Origin: UBA6059 sp040222235
Lineage (GTDB): Bacteria > Bacteroidota > Bacteroidia > Cytophagales > Cyclobacteriaceae
DNA: 64,000 nt
Direction: 5' to 3'
Assembly: GCA_040222235.1 (NCBI GenBank)
Contig: JAVKDO010000014.1
Location: 35,618-99,617, forward strand
The translations under genes were made by a program, and so were the position numbers. The notes under the pieces were generated by a model. That model had not been told where the DNA came from and searched no databases. It saw nothing but the letters and a program-made list of their open reading frames with translations. Below, piece by piece: positions 16,281 to 24,394 of the stretch (position 1 is the first letter of the stretch; every line of letters starts with the position of its first letter).

Positions 16281-16288
16281 CCTCTCCT

Positions 16289-16366
16289 TTATTCACTCCT
16301 TAGCGATCTCACGGGATTACTACGCGCTGCTCTCATTGTCTGATAGCTCGTAGTGACCCAAACAAC
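16289..16366 (-). pseudogene. 3' remnant of an FtsX-like ABC permease gene
   Basis: On the minus strand the 25 codons before a TAA at 16289-16291 read VVWVTTSYQTMRAARSNPVR followed by SLRSE, the conserved C-terminus of MacB-like FtsX permeases. The intact permease at 30488-32917 ends almost the same way, and the two DNA stretches agree at about 86 % by hand count. No permease sequence continues upstream: the homology stops exactly at the histidine kinase stop codon, in the same reading frame. This is a truncated gene end, presumably left when the kinase locus or other DNA replaced the rest. Confidence 0.8.
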
Positions 16367-18037
16367 CTAGGTAAACTTTTGAAAATGCACTGTCACCTTC
16401 GTTCCAACGTTAAGTGTTGATTCAATCTTGATGGTATCTCCCTCTAATTCCAACAACTGTTTCAGAAGAGAAAGCCCAATGCCACTACCTCTTTCTCCTG
16501 CTGTTCCTGGCGTACTTTTTCCCTCATAAGAATCAAAGATTTTGGAAAGTTTATCTGGAGCTATTCCAACACCATGATCAACCACGGTGAGGATCAATTC
16601 ATCTTCTGTTTCACGGCTTTCCACGTGTATTGTCGACTTGCTATGGCTAAACTTGACAGCATTGCTCAATAGGTTTCTCAACACTAATCGAAAAGCATAC
16701 CCATCTAACTTCATATTGATATTTGAGTCAACTTTATTGAGGATAGTAGTATTTTTCACACGGGAAATCTCGTCAAAAAAGAGTATCCCTTCCTCTACTA
16801 ATTCTCTGATGTTGATAAGTGCCTGTTCATGTGGTAGACCCATCCGATTCAGTCCCTTATCCGGGATCTCATCCATAAATACGGTCAATGACTTTGCTTT
16901 CTTGTCAATTTCATCCAACATGTTCTTTACCCTTGTATTATTGCCAGCGTCAAGATGGTCAAAGATCAAATCAGGTAAGCCAATGAGATCATTGAGCGCA
17001 TTTCTAATGTCATGATTTATTATTCGTTGAAACAATTTTTCTTTAGCGACAGCATTGTAATCCTTTTCAATTTCGAACGAGGACTCCTTATACAGACCTA
17101 CCAAAAGGTGTTCATTTCTATCTTGGCCCTGAACTTCAAACCTCAATACATCAAAAGAACGTTTTCCATGTTTAGTAATGACTGTTTCTTTGGTCCTCTC
17201 CAACGGTTTTCCCTTCTTAGAAGCCAAGTGAGCCATTGTCCTACTATGCACTACCCAGTCCTCGTCCAATTCATTGGTCAGCATCGAATAGTTTCTTCCT
17301 AAAATAGATTCTTTGGGTATCCCAAACATCCTTTCTATCTTTTTATTCCAGTGTATCACGGCATAGTCATGCCTCACATCCTTAATAGCGATACCCACAG
17401 GCAATTGATCAAGAAAATAATCCAGTGACTTGCTAAATGCCTTTTTTTGGGCTGAACTCTCTGGTCCTAACCCAACATCAGTTTGATTGTCATCACTGGC
17501 CAACACCCCATCCTGATCATTTCTTGCTTTCATATAGTGTATCAAAGCCATGGCCATGCACAGCGGGGTAATCAGCACAAGCCCAACAGGATCTTCTCTA
17601 AGACTTACCGGATGTAAAGTTCTGTAAAGCCAATGATTGCTCATTAGGTTAAGCAACACTGGCAAATTCAAAATAAAAGCAATCACCAAGCGGTGGTGGC
17701 TCATGACAGTGACTAAAAACATCACACTGAAATAAACGGCGTAACTCTGTGATCCGTCAGTCACATACCACACGGTATAACCCATCATAAGGAAGCATGG
17801 ATATATCAGACTAGTCCTACTTAGATCATCGGCAAGAACCAATAATCGTGGTAGCGAGAAAAAAAATAGAGATAGGCATAAACCTATGACAATCAAACTC
17901 CCGTTCTGATTGTTTAACAAATCGTAGATTACATGCACTATAGCAACAACAGAACCTGCCCGAAGTACATAAGTAACGAGATCGGTATCTAACTTTGAGT
18001 TGCTGTGGTCTGGTGAATCACGGCGTTTACTCTCCAA
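16367..18037 (-). CDS. membrane PAS histidine kinase
   Basis: The 556-residue protein has six or so N-terminal hydrophobic helices (about 25-170), a PAS domain (about 205-310, with GIAIKDVRHDYAVIHWNKKIERMFG), a HisKA-like helix pair with NHDIRN, where the histidine is the expected phosphorylation site, and an ATPase domain: NLLSNAVKFSH (N box), DHGVGIAP (G1), GSGIGLSLLK (G2). It would phosphorylate a partner that is not encoded next to it; the LytTR regulator at 29.5 kb is one candidate. Before the 8.9-kb insertion it probably followed siaC by about 160 bp. It starts at TTG, with an in-frame stop shortly upstream. Confidence 0.87.
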   Translation of the reverse strand: MESKRRDSPDHSNSKLDTDLVTYVLRAGSVVAIVHVIYDLLNNQNGSLIVIGLCLSLFFFSLPRLLVLADDLSRTSLIYPCFLMMGYTVWYVTDGSQSYAVYFSVMFLVTVMSHHRLVIAFILNLPVLLNLMSNHWLYRTLHPVSLREDPVGLVLITPLCMAMALIHYMKARNDQDGVLASDDNQTDVGLGPESSAQKKAFSKSLDYFLDQLPVGIAIKDVRHDYAVIHWNKKIERMFGIPKESILGRNYSMLTNELDEDWVVHSRTMAHLASKKGKPLERTKETVITKHGKRSFDVLRFEVQGQDRNEHLLVGLYKESSFEIEKDYNAVAKEKLFQRIINHDIRNALNDLIGLPDLIFDHLDAGNNTRVKNMLDEIDKKAKSLTVFMDEIPDKGLNRMGLPHEQALINIRELVEEGILFFDEISRVKNTTILNKVDSNINMKLDGYAFRLVLRNLLSNAVKFSHSKSTIHVESRETEDELILTVVDHGVGIAPDKLSKIFDSYEGKSTPGTAGERGSGIGLSLLKQLLELEGDTIKIESTLNVGTKVTVHFQKFT

Positions 18038-18196
18038 AAAGGGCCTCTATTAGCGTAAAGGTTATTTAACCCTCGAAGATACAATGACCGTATGGAATAC
18101 ACTATCATAACCTTAAGGCATTGATATTTGGAGCTGGTGCATCTTGGTATCTGAGGGTAGACTTAGATTAACTCAAGTGAGATATACGAAAAAATG

Positions 18197-18262
18197 CTAC
18201 TCAGATCTATCTCTAGATATCATTCGGAAAGGCATTTCTAAAATGTCTTCAAAATCTTCTAC
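18197..18262 (-). pseudogene. orphan 3' end of a siaC gene
   Basis: On the minus strand this piece reads VEDFEDILEMPFRMISRD then RSE and a TAG stop. The intact SiaC gene at 27069-27452 ends GEDFEDILEMPFRMISRD, RLD, stop. The middle 46 bases are identical in the two places; outside them the last codons differ in wobble and a few residues. There is no start codon or upstream SiaC sequence here. It is best read as the original siaC terminus displaced by an insertion, with a decayed tandem paralogue as the alternative. Confidence 0.8.
18215..18260. repeat. left 46-bp direct repeat (candidate attL core)
   Basis: This stretch, beginning AGATATCATTCGGAAAGGCA, is identical over 46 bp to 27087-27132 and in the same orientation. 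The flanks diverge on both sides. Together the two copies bound 8,872 bp of accessory genes. Confidence 0.8.
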
Positions 18263-18467
18263 AATTACCAGATATAGCTTACGCAATGCACAAGACGGAT
18301 AGGAACTACAAGATCATCACAGTAAGTCTTACCGCAACGGTACCTATTATTCTGGAAGAAGAGATTACTTAAAAAAGTATGAGTGTACTGCCACATGTAA
18401 CACAGAAAGTATTGTAATCTGGTTATCCTTTACTGATAGGCTGGACAAGCCAATTTGAGTTGTTTAC
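18261..18467. other. gap at the left end of the candidate element
   Basis: About 200 bp with no convincing gene. A 28-codon + strand frame beginning at ATG 18284 (MHKTDRNYKIITVSLTATV...) has a slight ribbon-helix-helix look (ITVSL) but is too short to support. No terminal inverted repeat or integrase-binding site was recognised. Confidence 0.4.
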
Positions 18468-19433
18468 TTATTCGATTAACTGGCAAATGTTGAGGCAACT
18501 CATTGTATAGACGTATAACCTGTTACCGTATAAATCAGCACTCACCGCAATATTACCATCGATACTACCTAAGTTTTGGTCAGCTTTTAATGGAATGTTA
18601 TAGTTGATTTCCAGGGTTTCCAGATCATAAATCAATAGCCGTTTCTTTTTTGCAGGACGCACCATAAAATACTTCTTGTCTGCACTAAAAGACCTTTTCC
18701 CTTCTTCCACGTCTATATTCTTAATCACATTGTTTTCCTTATCAAGGACACTGAGTATACTAAATTCATATTGTGGACCACTCCGCATTCTGGATAATCC
18801 TCCACCAATTGAATAAATGTATTTTTTCTCATTTACCTGTATGATATCGTTTATCCCTAGCCATTCTAATGGGGAACCATGATAATAGGTAGGTGGGTAA
18901 CGTTCAGCATCAAGTTCATGAACTTCATTCCATTCGAGACTTATTTCATTACCTTTCTCCACTTCTTCGAGGAACTGCAAAGAAGCCCAATACCTTGCAG
19001 TGGCGGCCGATCCCTTATTATCGTTAATACCTATTAGTATTGTATTATCTGATTCATCATAAGATGCAAAGGCCAAACTGTTCTTTCTCATTTCAATTTC
19101 AGAATGAGGGGACTGCTCAATATGTATTATCGTGGGATTTTCTTGTTCTAGCTCCCCCCATAACAATAAAAGTGAATGGCCATGATCTCTCAATCCAAAA
19201 CCCTTTTTATAGGCAAAGATACTTTGATGAACTATGCCTTTTTTCTCTGGGAGAAATCCAGAAACGTCAATCTTTCGATTAAGTGCTCCTTTAATTTCAA
19301 TAACAGCCTTATGAGTATAATCAGGAGAGAGCTTCGACATCAAAATGACGTGTGTTTCCTGATTTACCGGAAGCACTTTATTAATCATAAAGCCTTCCTG
19401 GGGGCTGTAGGTGTCTATGATTTCTGTTTTCAT
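18468..19433 (-). CDS. unknown protein, probable beta-propeller
   Basis: The 321-residue protein has no signal peptide and no recognised family. Its pattern of short hydrophobic strands separated by turns (for example KKYIYSIGGGLSRMRSG, RSFSADKKYFMVRP, KKRLLIYDLETLEINYNIP, NIAVSADLYGNRLYVYTM) suggests a repeated-blade propeller with WD40- or NHL-like geometry. It starts 20 bp after the stop of the next gene upstream, so the two form a short operon. Cytoplasmic location and pairing with a small unknown protein would allow a toxin-immunity or sensor role, but nothing in the sequence shows either. Confidence 0.7.
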   Translation of the reverse strand: MKTEIIDTYSPQEGFMINKVLPVNQETHVILMSKLSPDYTHKAVIEIKGALNRKIDVSGFLPEKKGIVHQSIFAYKKGFGLRDHGHSLLLLWGELEQENPTIIHIEQSPHSEIEMRKNSLAFASYDESDNTILIGINDNKGSAATARYWASLQFLEEVEKGNEISLEWNEVHELDAERYPPTYYHGSPLEWLGINDIIQVNEKKYIYSIGGGLSRMRSGPQYEFSILSVLDKENNVIKNIDVEEGKRSFSADKKYFMVRPAKKKRLLIYDLETLEINYNIPLKADQNLGSIDGNIAVSADLYGNRLYVYTMSCLNICQLIE

Positions 19434-19453
19434 TCTTACGTTAAGTTTAATAG

Positions 19454-19984
19454 TTAAAACTGCAGTTTAGGAATGTCCTTCTGTGCCAATAGATCACTTT
19501 GTGATCCATGATAAAAGTCGACATCATCCTTTCTGAAGTTCTTCCTGATATATCGACAACAGGATTTATAGAAGTTTTCTACTTGCTTATACTTTTCATT
19601 GTATGTCGCGTATGCCTCAAGGTCTTTTTCACCCGGCTTCACAAAGCTAAATGCACTGACAAGTCCCATGTAGATCCTTCCTCTATGAAGCCCTTTTTCA
19701 TCAGTATATGACTTGAGATATTCCATACCTGGCCCGTGAACATAAAATGATCTTGTTGGGTTGTGATAAGTAATCCAATCTTCGTTATCAAAATTACTTT
19801 TCGGAAAAAGGTCTTCTTTAAATACCTTAAGTGTACGCCCCTCAATTTCAATTTGATGCGTTGCGTCTGCAATAGGAATTTTCGTATTGACCCATCTTTC
19901 GGGTGTCAGGTATCCGTCTCTACTAAAAACATATTCGTGGAAGAGCCTTCTGTCGTCATCTCCCATGTAAAAATTGATTTGCAT
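19454..19984 (-). CDS. unknown cytoplasmic protein, first gene of a two-gene operon
   Basis: The 176-residue protein is acidic and aromatic-rich, opens with MQINFYMGDDDRRLFHEYVF and has no signal or membrane segment. A motif STTYHNP-like segment (DWITYHNPTRSFYVHGPGMEYL) and a C-terminal helix with two adjacent cysteines (SCCRYIRKNFRKDD) are the only landmarks. No family was recognised. It precedes the propeller-like gene by 20 bp and is part of the cargo between the 46-bp repeats. The form is reminiscent of immunity or host-specific accessory proteins, which is only an impression. Confidence 0.65.
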   Translation of the reverse strand: MQINFYMGDDDRRLFHEYVFSRDGYLTPERWVNTKIPIADATHQIEIEGRTLKVFKEDLFPKSNFDNEDWITYHNPTRSFYVHGPGMEYLKSYTDEKGLHRGRIYMGLVSAFSFVKPGEKDLEAYATYNEKYKQVENFYKSCCRYIRKNFRKDDVDFYHGSQSDLLAQKDIPKLQF

Positions 19985-20204
19985 GGTTTAAGCTCGTTTT
20001 ACCAACATAACTTTAAGCTACAAAACATGATACTTTAAGTCAATGGCCGCAGTTCTATTCATAAAATATCCCAAACCAGAAGGCCTTAAAAATCAACTTA
20101 GAAAAAAAACATTACCCAAGCGATACGGTTGCCACGCTTTACGGTCGGACAAGCAAGAATGAGATTCCGTTTTTAAAAGTGGGAAGAATATCTACTTTCT
20201 ATGC

Positions 20205-21407
20205 CTAACGTTTGACGATCCTATCAAATGAGCCCGTCCCATTATCATCTCCCGTTCCTATTTTAAGTATATATGTGCCTGCTGCCAGATGACCAAGAGC
20301 ATATTCATATCGCATAGAATTTGGACTGGTCTTCTCGATTAAATTTCCAGATAGGTCTAATAGTTGCAGGTTATATATGACTTTGTTCGATTGGATGATG
20401 ATCATATCTGACGTTGGGTTGGGGTATACATGCCAATCATTTATTCTCCCTGTTTCTTCTATTGATGTGACTGTCTTATTGCAAAGGTCATACTGATTGA
20501 AAAACCCCCAGAGTTCTTGTCCAGCATTGATATCTTCATTTGTTTCCCCTGCTGAGGCTTCAAGACTTTCAATTTCCACCCCTGGCCAGGTGTGCCCACC
20601 GCCATTGATTCGATAATGTTTGACGTTGGCTTCACACTCGCAGTTGGTAAACTCGAACACCGTCACTGTTGAGTTATCAGTAGTATTTATATCTGGCAAA
20701 TTAATGGAAGAAAGCTCTGTTTGACAATCATTGTTGGTACTCCAAAAGCTAAGCAGACCACTCGCTGAAATTACATCAGGTTCAATATTTTCCATGGGTC
20801 CACCATTATATGGGACAGAGGGGTCGTCAGTTCCAATAATAATGATCATCGGGATTGGGCGTTCTGGTCTACAATTAGCACTTAGTATTTCGTCCTGAGT
20901 ACTTCCCAAGCTCGCCATAGCAGCAAATCGGTCATTCATTTCGCAAGCCAGTCTTTGCGTCATAAACCCACCATTAGAAAAGCCACTAATGTAAATTTTA
21001 TCCTGATTAATGGGGTAATCCAATATTAGCTCATCTATCATTTTATCAATAAAACCTATATCATCAATATTCATGTCATCGGCTGGAGTACCACGACCAT
21101 CTGCCCAGGAAAACCCTCCTATGGCAGTAGGGGCATAACCCTGAGGATACACCACCAGAAAATTGTGTTCGTTTGACACCTGATTCATTCTGGTAAAACC
21201 TTGCACATTATCAGCACTTCCACTTCCTCCGTGAAGTACAATTACTAGAGAAGTAGACTGGCCAGGATCATAGGCTGGAGGTAGATGGACTACATACCTC
21301 CGGTCAAGATTTTGATATTGTAATGTGTCATCTACATTGATTTGAGCTTTTAGCTGACTTGCGAAAAGTAATAGAAAAGTTGTTAAGAATAGATATCTCT
21401 CTGTCAT
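20205..21407 (-). CDS. secreted PHB-depolymerase-family esterase (CE1-like) with T9SS tail
   Basis: The 400-residue protein has a signal peptide (cleaved near LKAQ), an esterase domain with the oxyanion motif VLHGGSGSADN (about 58), the nucleophile elbow SGFSNGGFM (about 143-151) and a late GGGHTWPG carrying the catalytic histidine. A type A sorting domain ends the protein (WHVYPNPTSD at about 327; final GSFDRIVKR). This is the family of extracellular PHB depolymerases, feruloyl and acetylxylan esterases; the present substrate is unknown. The T9SS tail means it is exported across the outer membrane and probably bound to the cell surface. Confidence 0.9.
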   Translation of the reverse strand: MTERYLFLTTFLLLFASQLKAQINVDDTLQYQNLDRRYVVHLPPAYDPGQSTSLVIVLHGGSGSADNVQGFTRMNQVSNEHNFLVVYPQGYAPTAIGGFSWADGRGTPADDMNIDDIGFIDKMIDELILDYPINQDKIYISGFSNGGFMTQRLACEMNDRFAAMASLGSTQDEILSANCRPERPIPMIIIIGTDDPSVPYNGGPMENIEPDVISASGLLSFWSTNNDCQTELSSINLPDINTTDNSTVTVFEFTNCECEANVKHYRINGGGHTWPGVEIESLEASAGETNEDINAGQELWGFFNQYDLCNKTVTSIEETGRINDWHVYPNPTSDMIIIQSNKVIYNLQLLDLSGNLIEKTSPNSMRYEYALGHLAAGTYILKIGTGDDNGTGSFDRIVKR

Positions 21408-21491
21408 GAAGCATTAGACTCTTTTTTTACTAATTGGTTTAAACCAGTAATAAAATTCAATCCCTGAATAAGTCTTTATCAAAAAAACGGT

Positions 21492-22256
21492 TTAATAATT
21501 TCCTACAGTAATTCCGAAAGTATAGGTAAGGTCATTTGGCTCGATACCAACTAGCACAATATTTTCGTAGTAATCCCTCAAACTCATCCTAAAGGCTCCC
21601 CTCTTGTTAAAGGGGATATCGAAATTGATTTCGGCATAATATCGATAGATATCTGTACTTTGAAGGGACTGCATAAACCAGGTCTCATATCGAATCCTCA
21701 GTTTATCTTCAAAGAGGCTGTGACCCCCTGTCACTCTTGCCCCAGCCCTCCAACTTCCAACCGTAGAAGAGCCATTAAATGAAGGTTTTTCGTAGTTGAC
21801 ACCATCAAATTCAAGTCGATCATACACTCCAAATATGGATAATCTCAGATTGTTCTTTTGATCTCTAACAGCCACATAAGCAACTCCCGCCCCACTCAAA
21901 TAATGATGACTGATCTTCCGCCTGAGTGTCTCGTTATACCAGAAGGTAGCGAAGGGAATAAGGCGACCATTGGGATAGAGATAGAAATAATTGGCAGTAG
22001 CAAAATCATCTTCTGTCTGTCTTGATCCAATCTTTCCATAAACATAGCTATTTGTTGAACGAAAACCTGTGATTTTACCCCTATGAGAAATATCTAAACT
22101 ATTGTTTATGATAGTCCGGTCAAGATTTCCTTTTGAGATATTTCCTGTGGAGGTAATCCTGTATCCAAGCTTTAATGTATCACTATCTCTTAATTGTGCT
22201 GTGGCAGAAAAGGAACAGATGGAGAGTAGTAAGATCAGAGCTTGTTTCGTTTTCAT
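21492..22256 (-). CDS. DUF2490-like outer-membrane beta-barrel protein
   Basis: The 254-residue protein has a signal peptide (cleaved near FSATAQ) and then alternating amphipathic strands ending on an aromatic/hydrophobic residue (final TYTFGITVGNY), as in outer-membrane barrels. Motifs such as LIPFATFWYNETLRRKISHHYLSGAG fit the DUF2490 type. Function is unknown; such proteins are small outer-membrane porin-like barrels. Its ATG overlaps the stop of the DJ-1 gene by 4 bp (ATGA), so it is translationally coupled to the stress operon upstream. Confidence 0.65.
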   Translation of the reverse strand: MKTKQALILLLSICSFSATAQLRDSDTLKLGYRITSTGNISKGNLDRTIINNSLDISHRGKITGFRSTNSYVYGKIGSRQTEDDFATANYFYLYPNGRLIPFATFWYNETLRRKISHHYLSGAGVAYVAVRDQKNNLRLSIFGVYDRLEFDGVNYEKPSFNGSSTVGSWRAGARVTGGHSLFEDKLRIRYETWFMQSLQSTDIYRYYAEINFDIPFNKRGAFRMSLRDYYENIVLVGIEPNDLTYTFGITVGNY

Positions 22257-22990
22257 CTACCCAATGCCTCAATCATCAATTTTGCGGCCTCTGCACCGGA
22301 GTATTGTTGTTGTCCGGTAATAAGGTTCCCATCGCGTACCGCAAAAGGTTTCCACATTCCGCTCACAATCATGTTAGTGTCTTTTATTTTTTTACCTTCT
22401 TCTTCAATTCTGAAGGGTTGAATCCGGGAGCCCACAAACGAATCCGCATAATCTTCCTCTGAGTTTGCAAAACCTGTCCATGTTTTCCCTTTAACCAAAA
22501 GTTCACCATTCGATAGTTTCGCTTTAAGCAAAATACAGGTGGCATGGCAAACTACGGTAGTTATCTTACCTGCCTCATAAAAGTCGGCCAGCAACTTATG
22601 GAGTTTTGTGTTTTCATAAAAAGTGAACATCGGAGACTGGCCACCTACAAGAAATATGGCGTCATAGTCATCCACTTTTACACCATCAATTGATTGAGTG
22701 TTTTTCAGTAGTTTTGAATGCGTTTCAGATTTTTTAAATCCGATACTCAATACATCATAAGCTGAATATCCGCTTTCATCCTCAGGGTCGCTAAGCTTAT
22801 CTGCCACTAAATCGCCTCCTTCCGGACTCCTTATTTCAATCTCATAACCCATCTGGGTAAATTCCCAATAGGCATGGGTCATTTCAGAATACCAAAATCC
22901 TGCGGGTGCTCCTGTCGCAGGTGATTTTGAAGGGTTTGCTGTTATCATTAATATCTTTTTTGTCGATAAAGTATCAATAGTTGCTGCCAT
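22253..22990 (-). CDS. DJ-1/PfpI-family protein (glyoxalase III / Hsp31-like)
   Basis: The 245-residue protein shows the DJ-1/PfpI fold: ILMITANPS at the first strand, GAPAGFWYSEMTHAYWEF and FEIRSPEGGD-type segments, LVGGQSP, and the nucleophile elbow VVCHATC whose first cysteine (about 148) is the catalytic residue, followed by a TGQQQYSGAEAAK C-terminus. The GxPxGFWxxE region supplies the acidic partner. Hsp31-like members are glyoxalase III enzymes (methylglyoxal to lactate) and/or chaperones. It lies in the minus-strand stress operon 23901-21492 behind an HxlR-controlled divergent promoter, which fits defence against reactive carbonyls or quinones. Confidence 0.88.
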   Translation of the reverse strand: MAATIDTLSTKKILMITANPSKSPATGAPAGFWYSEMTHAYWEFTQMGYEIEIRSPEGGDLVADKLSDPEDESGYSAYDVLSIGFKKSETHSKLLKNTQSIDGVKVDDYDAIFLVGGQSPMFTFYENTKLHKLLADFYEAGKITTVVCHATCILLKAKLSNGELLVKGKTWTGFANSEEDYADSFVGSRIQPFRIEEEGKKIKDTNMIVSGMWKPFAVRDGNLITGQQQYSGAEAAKLMIEALGR

Positions 22991-23050
22991 AATTTTTTAC
23001 TTCTTTTATTTCGTGTTTCACCTTAATCGTTCTGACTGGTTTCGCAACCA

Positions 23051-23311
23051 TTAATTATCTCCCAATTCAAAGATTTTAACTTTCATGTATGGGTACAAAG
23101 GCAGTCCCTTCATCAAACTTTCAACTTCAGCCTTGCCATTGCCTTTCATGATGATCCAGCCCCTTTGCTTATCGGGGGTCAGATAAATTGTTTCCAGGTT
23201 TCCGTTGCTAATCAATAGCTTCACTTGATTTTGCTCCGCTTCAAGAAGTGGTTGAATCTTTTCAGGTGTTGCTAAAGATTTGAAAACTATTTTTACCATA
23301 AATTTTTTCAT
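23051..23311 (-). CDS. small YciI/muconolactone-isomerase-like protein
   Basis: The 86-residue protein fits a ferredoxin-like alpha-beta barrel: strand MVKIVFKS, helix PEKIQPLLEAEQNQVKLLISNGNLE, strands TIYLTPDKQRGWIIMKG, helix GKAEVESLMKGLPL and strand MKVKIFEL. YciI-like and muconolactone-isomerase-like proteins share this layout; a reaction cannot be assigned. Its ATG shares one base with the upstream oxidoreductase stop (TGATG), showing translational coupling in the stress operon. Confidence 0.7.
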   Translation of the reverse strand: MKKFMVKIVFKSLATPEKIQPLLEAEQNQVKLLISNGNLETIYLTPDKQRGWIIMKGNGKAEVESLMKGLPLYPYMKVKIFELGDN

Positions 23312-23901
23312 CAGATGTGTTTATTTTGGTCGGTAAGTAGTACTGTTAATTTCTTTTCAAGCTCTGTGAGATCATTTTCGCGCTCCTCTTGTGATTTTCT
23401 CACCGGTGCGCCAAAATAAAAATGCTTGATTACCTCAATGCCCACATAATCGAAGATGCCCAGATCGAATGTTTTTTCGAAAGCGGCCAAATATCCTTCC
23501 TTTTCATAGTAATCATGCGGATGTCCGAAAGTGCTGATTACTATGCCTTTCTTGCCTTTCAATAGCTTTATGGGAAAACCATTTTCTTCTAATTGAAAAG
23601 CAAAATTATAGGCAAAGACCCGATCAATATAACCTTTTAAGATGGCAGGCATTTGCGTCCACCAGACAGGATATATAGTGATGATACAGTCGGCCCGGCT
23701 AATCTTGTCCTGCTCTTTTTTTACATCCTCTTGGGTTTTCATCCTGTCTTCAATTTTCAATACCGGATCAAAATCCATGGCATAGAGATCAGAAACAGTG
23801 GCTTCTATTCCCTGTTGAGAAAGTGCTTTCTTGACTACTTCAAGCATGGCGTGATTAAAGCTGCCATCGTTCGGATGTGCATATATTATATGAGCTGTCA
23901 T
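23311..23901 (-). CDS. NAD(P)H-dependent oxidoreductase, flavodoxin-like fold (NQO1/KefF/MdaB type)
   Basis: The 196-residue protein opens with IIYAHPNDGSFNHAML, the flavin phosphate loop of this family, and has YPVWWTQMPAILKGYIDRVFAYNFAF, the signature of NAD(P)H:quinone oxidoreductases and MdaB/KefF-type enzymes, followed by KGKKGIVISTFGHP. It would reduce quinones by two electrons at a bound FAD or FMN. It is the first gene of the minus-strand operon (oxidoreductase, YciI-like, DJ-1, DUF2490-like) and is divergent from an HxlR regulator 115 bp away, the common arrangement for quinone- or aldehyde-sensing HxlR systems such as YodB and HypR. Confidence 0.9.
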   Translation of the reverse strand: MTAHIIYAHPNDGSFNHAMLEVVKKALSQQGIEATVSDLYAMDFDPVLKIEDRMKTQEDVKKEQDKISRADCIITIYPVWWTQMPAILKGYIDRVFAYNFAFQLEENGFPIKLLKGKKGIVISTFGHPHDYYEKEGYLAAFEKTFDLGIFDYVGIEVIKHFYFGAPVRKSQEERENDLTELEKKLTVLLTDQNKHI

Positions 23902-23965
23902 TTTCGAATATTTAATAATTGACTATTAAGTTTAAAATTGATACCTTGTAGCCATTAAGTTAAGT

Positions 23966-23983
23966 AGTTACCAAAATGAAACT
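23966..23983. promoter_or_regulatory. candidate HxlR operator 1
   Basis: AGTTAC (23966-23971) and GAAACT (23978-23983) form an inverted repeat with a 6-base spacer and one mismatch. It lies in the 115-bp divergent gap between the oxidoreductase operon and its HxlR gene. The same motif, perfect, lies in front of the second HxlR gene at 26202-26219. Confidence 0.5.
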
Positions 23984-24016
23984 ATAAAATTTATTTCTAA
24001 CTATCATATAACCAGT

Positions 24017-24358
24017 ATGTTAGAGTTTAAAAAAGATTTCTCAGATCCACTCAATTGCCCGGTAACGAAAGCAATGGGTTTGATAGGTGGGAAGTGGAAG
24101 CCTATAATATTATGGGCTATCTTCGGTGGCATCAACCGTTTTGGTCAACTTCAACGGGCCATTCCAACGATTTCGAAAAAAGTGCTGACCGCACAATTGC
24201 GTGAATTGGAACATGATGCATTGATTACCCGTAAAGTTTACCCCGTAGTGCCGCCAAAAGTGGTGTACTCCATCGCTCCCTTGGGTAAAAAAACAACACC
24301 AATGATCATCGCTTTGCGCGAATTTGGCTTGGAGCTGGCCGAAAATGATGCCCGTTGA
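24017..24358 (+). CDS. HxlR-family transcriptional regulator 1
   Basis: The 113-residue winged-helix protein matches the HxlR/MarR-like family: CPVTKAMGLIGGKWKPIILW (first helices, with the N-terminal cysteine of the redox-sensing members), RFGQLQRAIPTISKKVLTAQLRELEHDALI (recognition helix) and the PPKVVYSIAPLG wing. In YodB and HypR the equivalent cysteine senses diamide, quinones or aldehydes. It is divergent from the NAD(P)H oxidoreductase operon and probably represses or activates it through the 23966 palindrome. It is a paralogue of the regulator at 26252. Confidence 0.92.
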   Translation: MLEFKKDFSDPLNCPVTKAMGLIGGKWKPIILWAIFGGINRFGQLQRAIPTISKKVLTAQLRELEHDALITRKVYPVVPPKVVYSIAPLGKKTTPMIIALREFGLELAENDAR

Positions 24359-24394
24359 GTTTTTCACTTAACTCGTAGGCACACTTCCATGATA

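Noticed and set aside
18197..18262. Reading the left siaC fragment as a decayed tandem paralogue only
   Set aside because: Perfect identity restricted to 46 bp, with diverged ends on both sides and the intact gene at the far end of the cargo, is better explained by a recombination core; the alternative is kept as a possible refutation.
18284..18370. A 28-codon + strand frame with an ITVSL word like a ribbon-helix-helix protein
   Set aside because: It is far too short for the fold, and no partner toxin follows.
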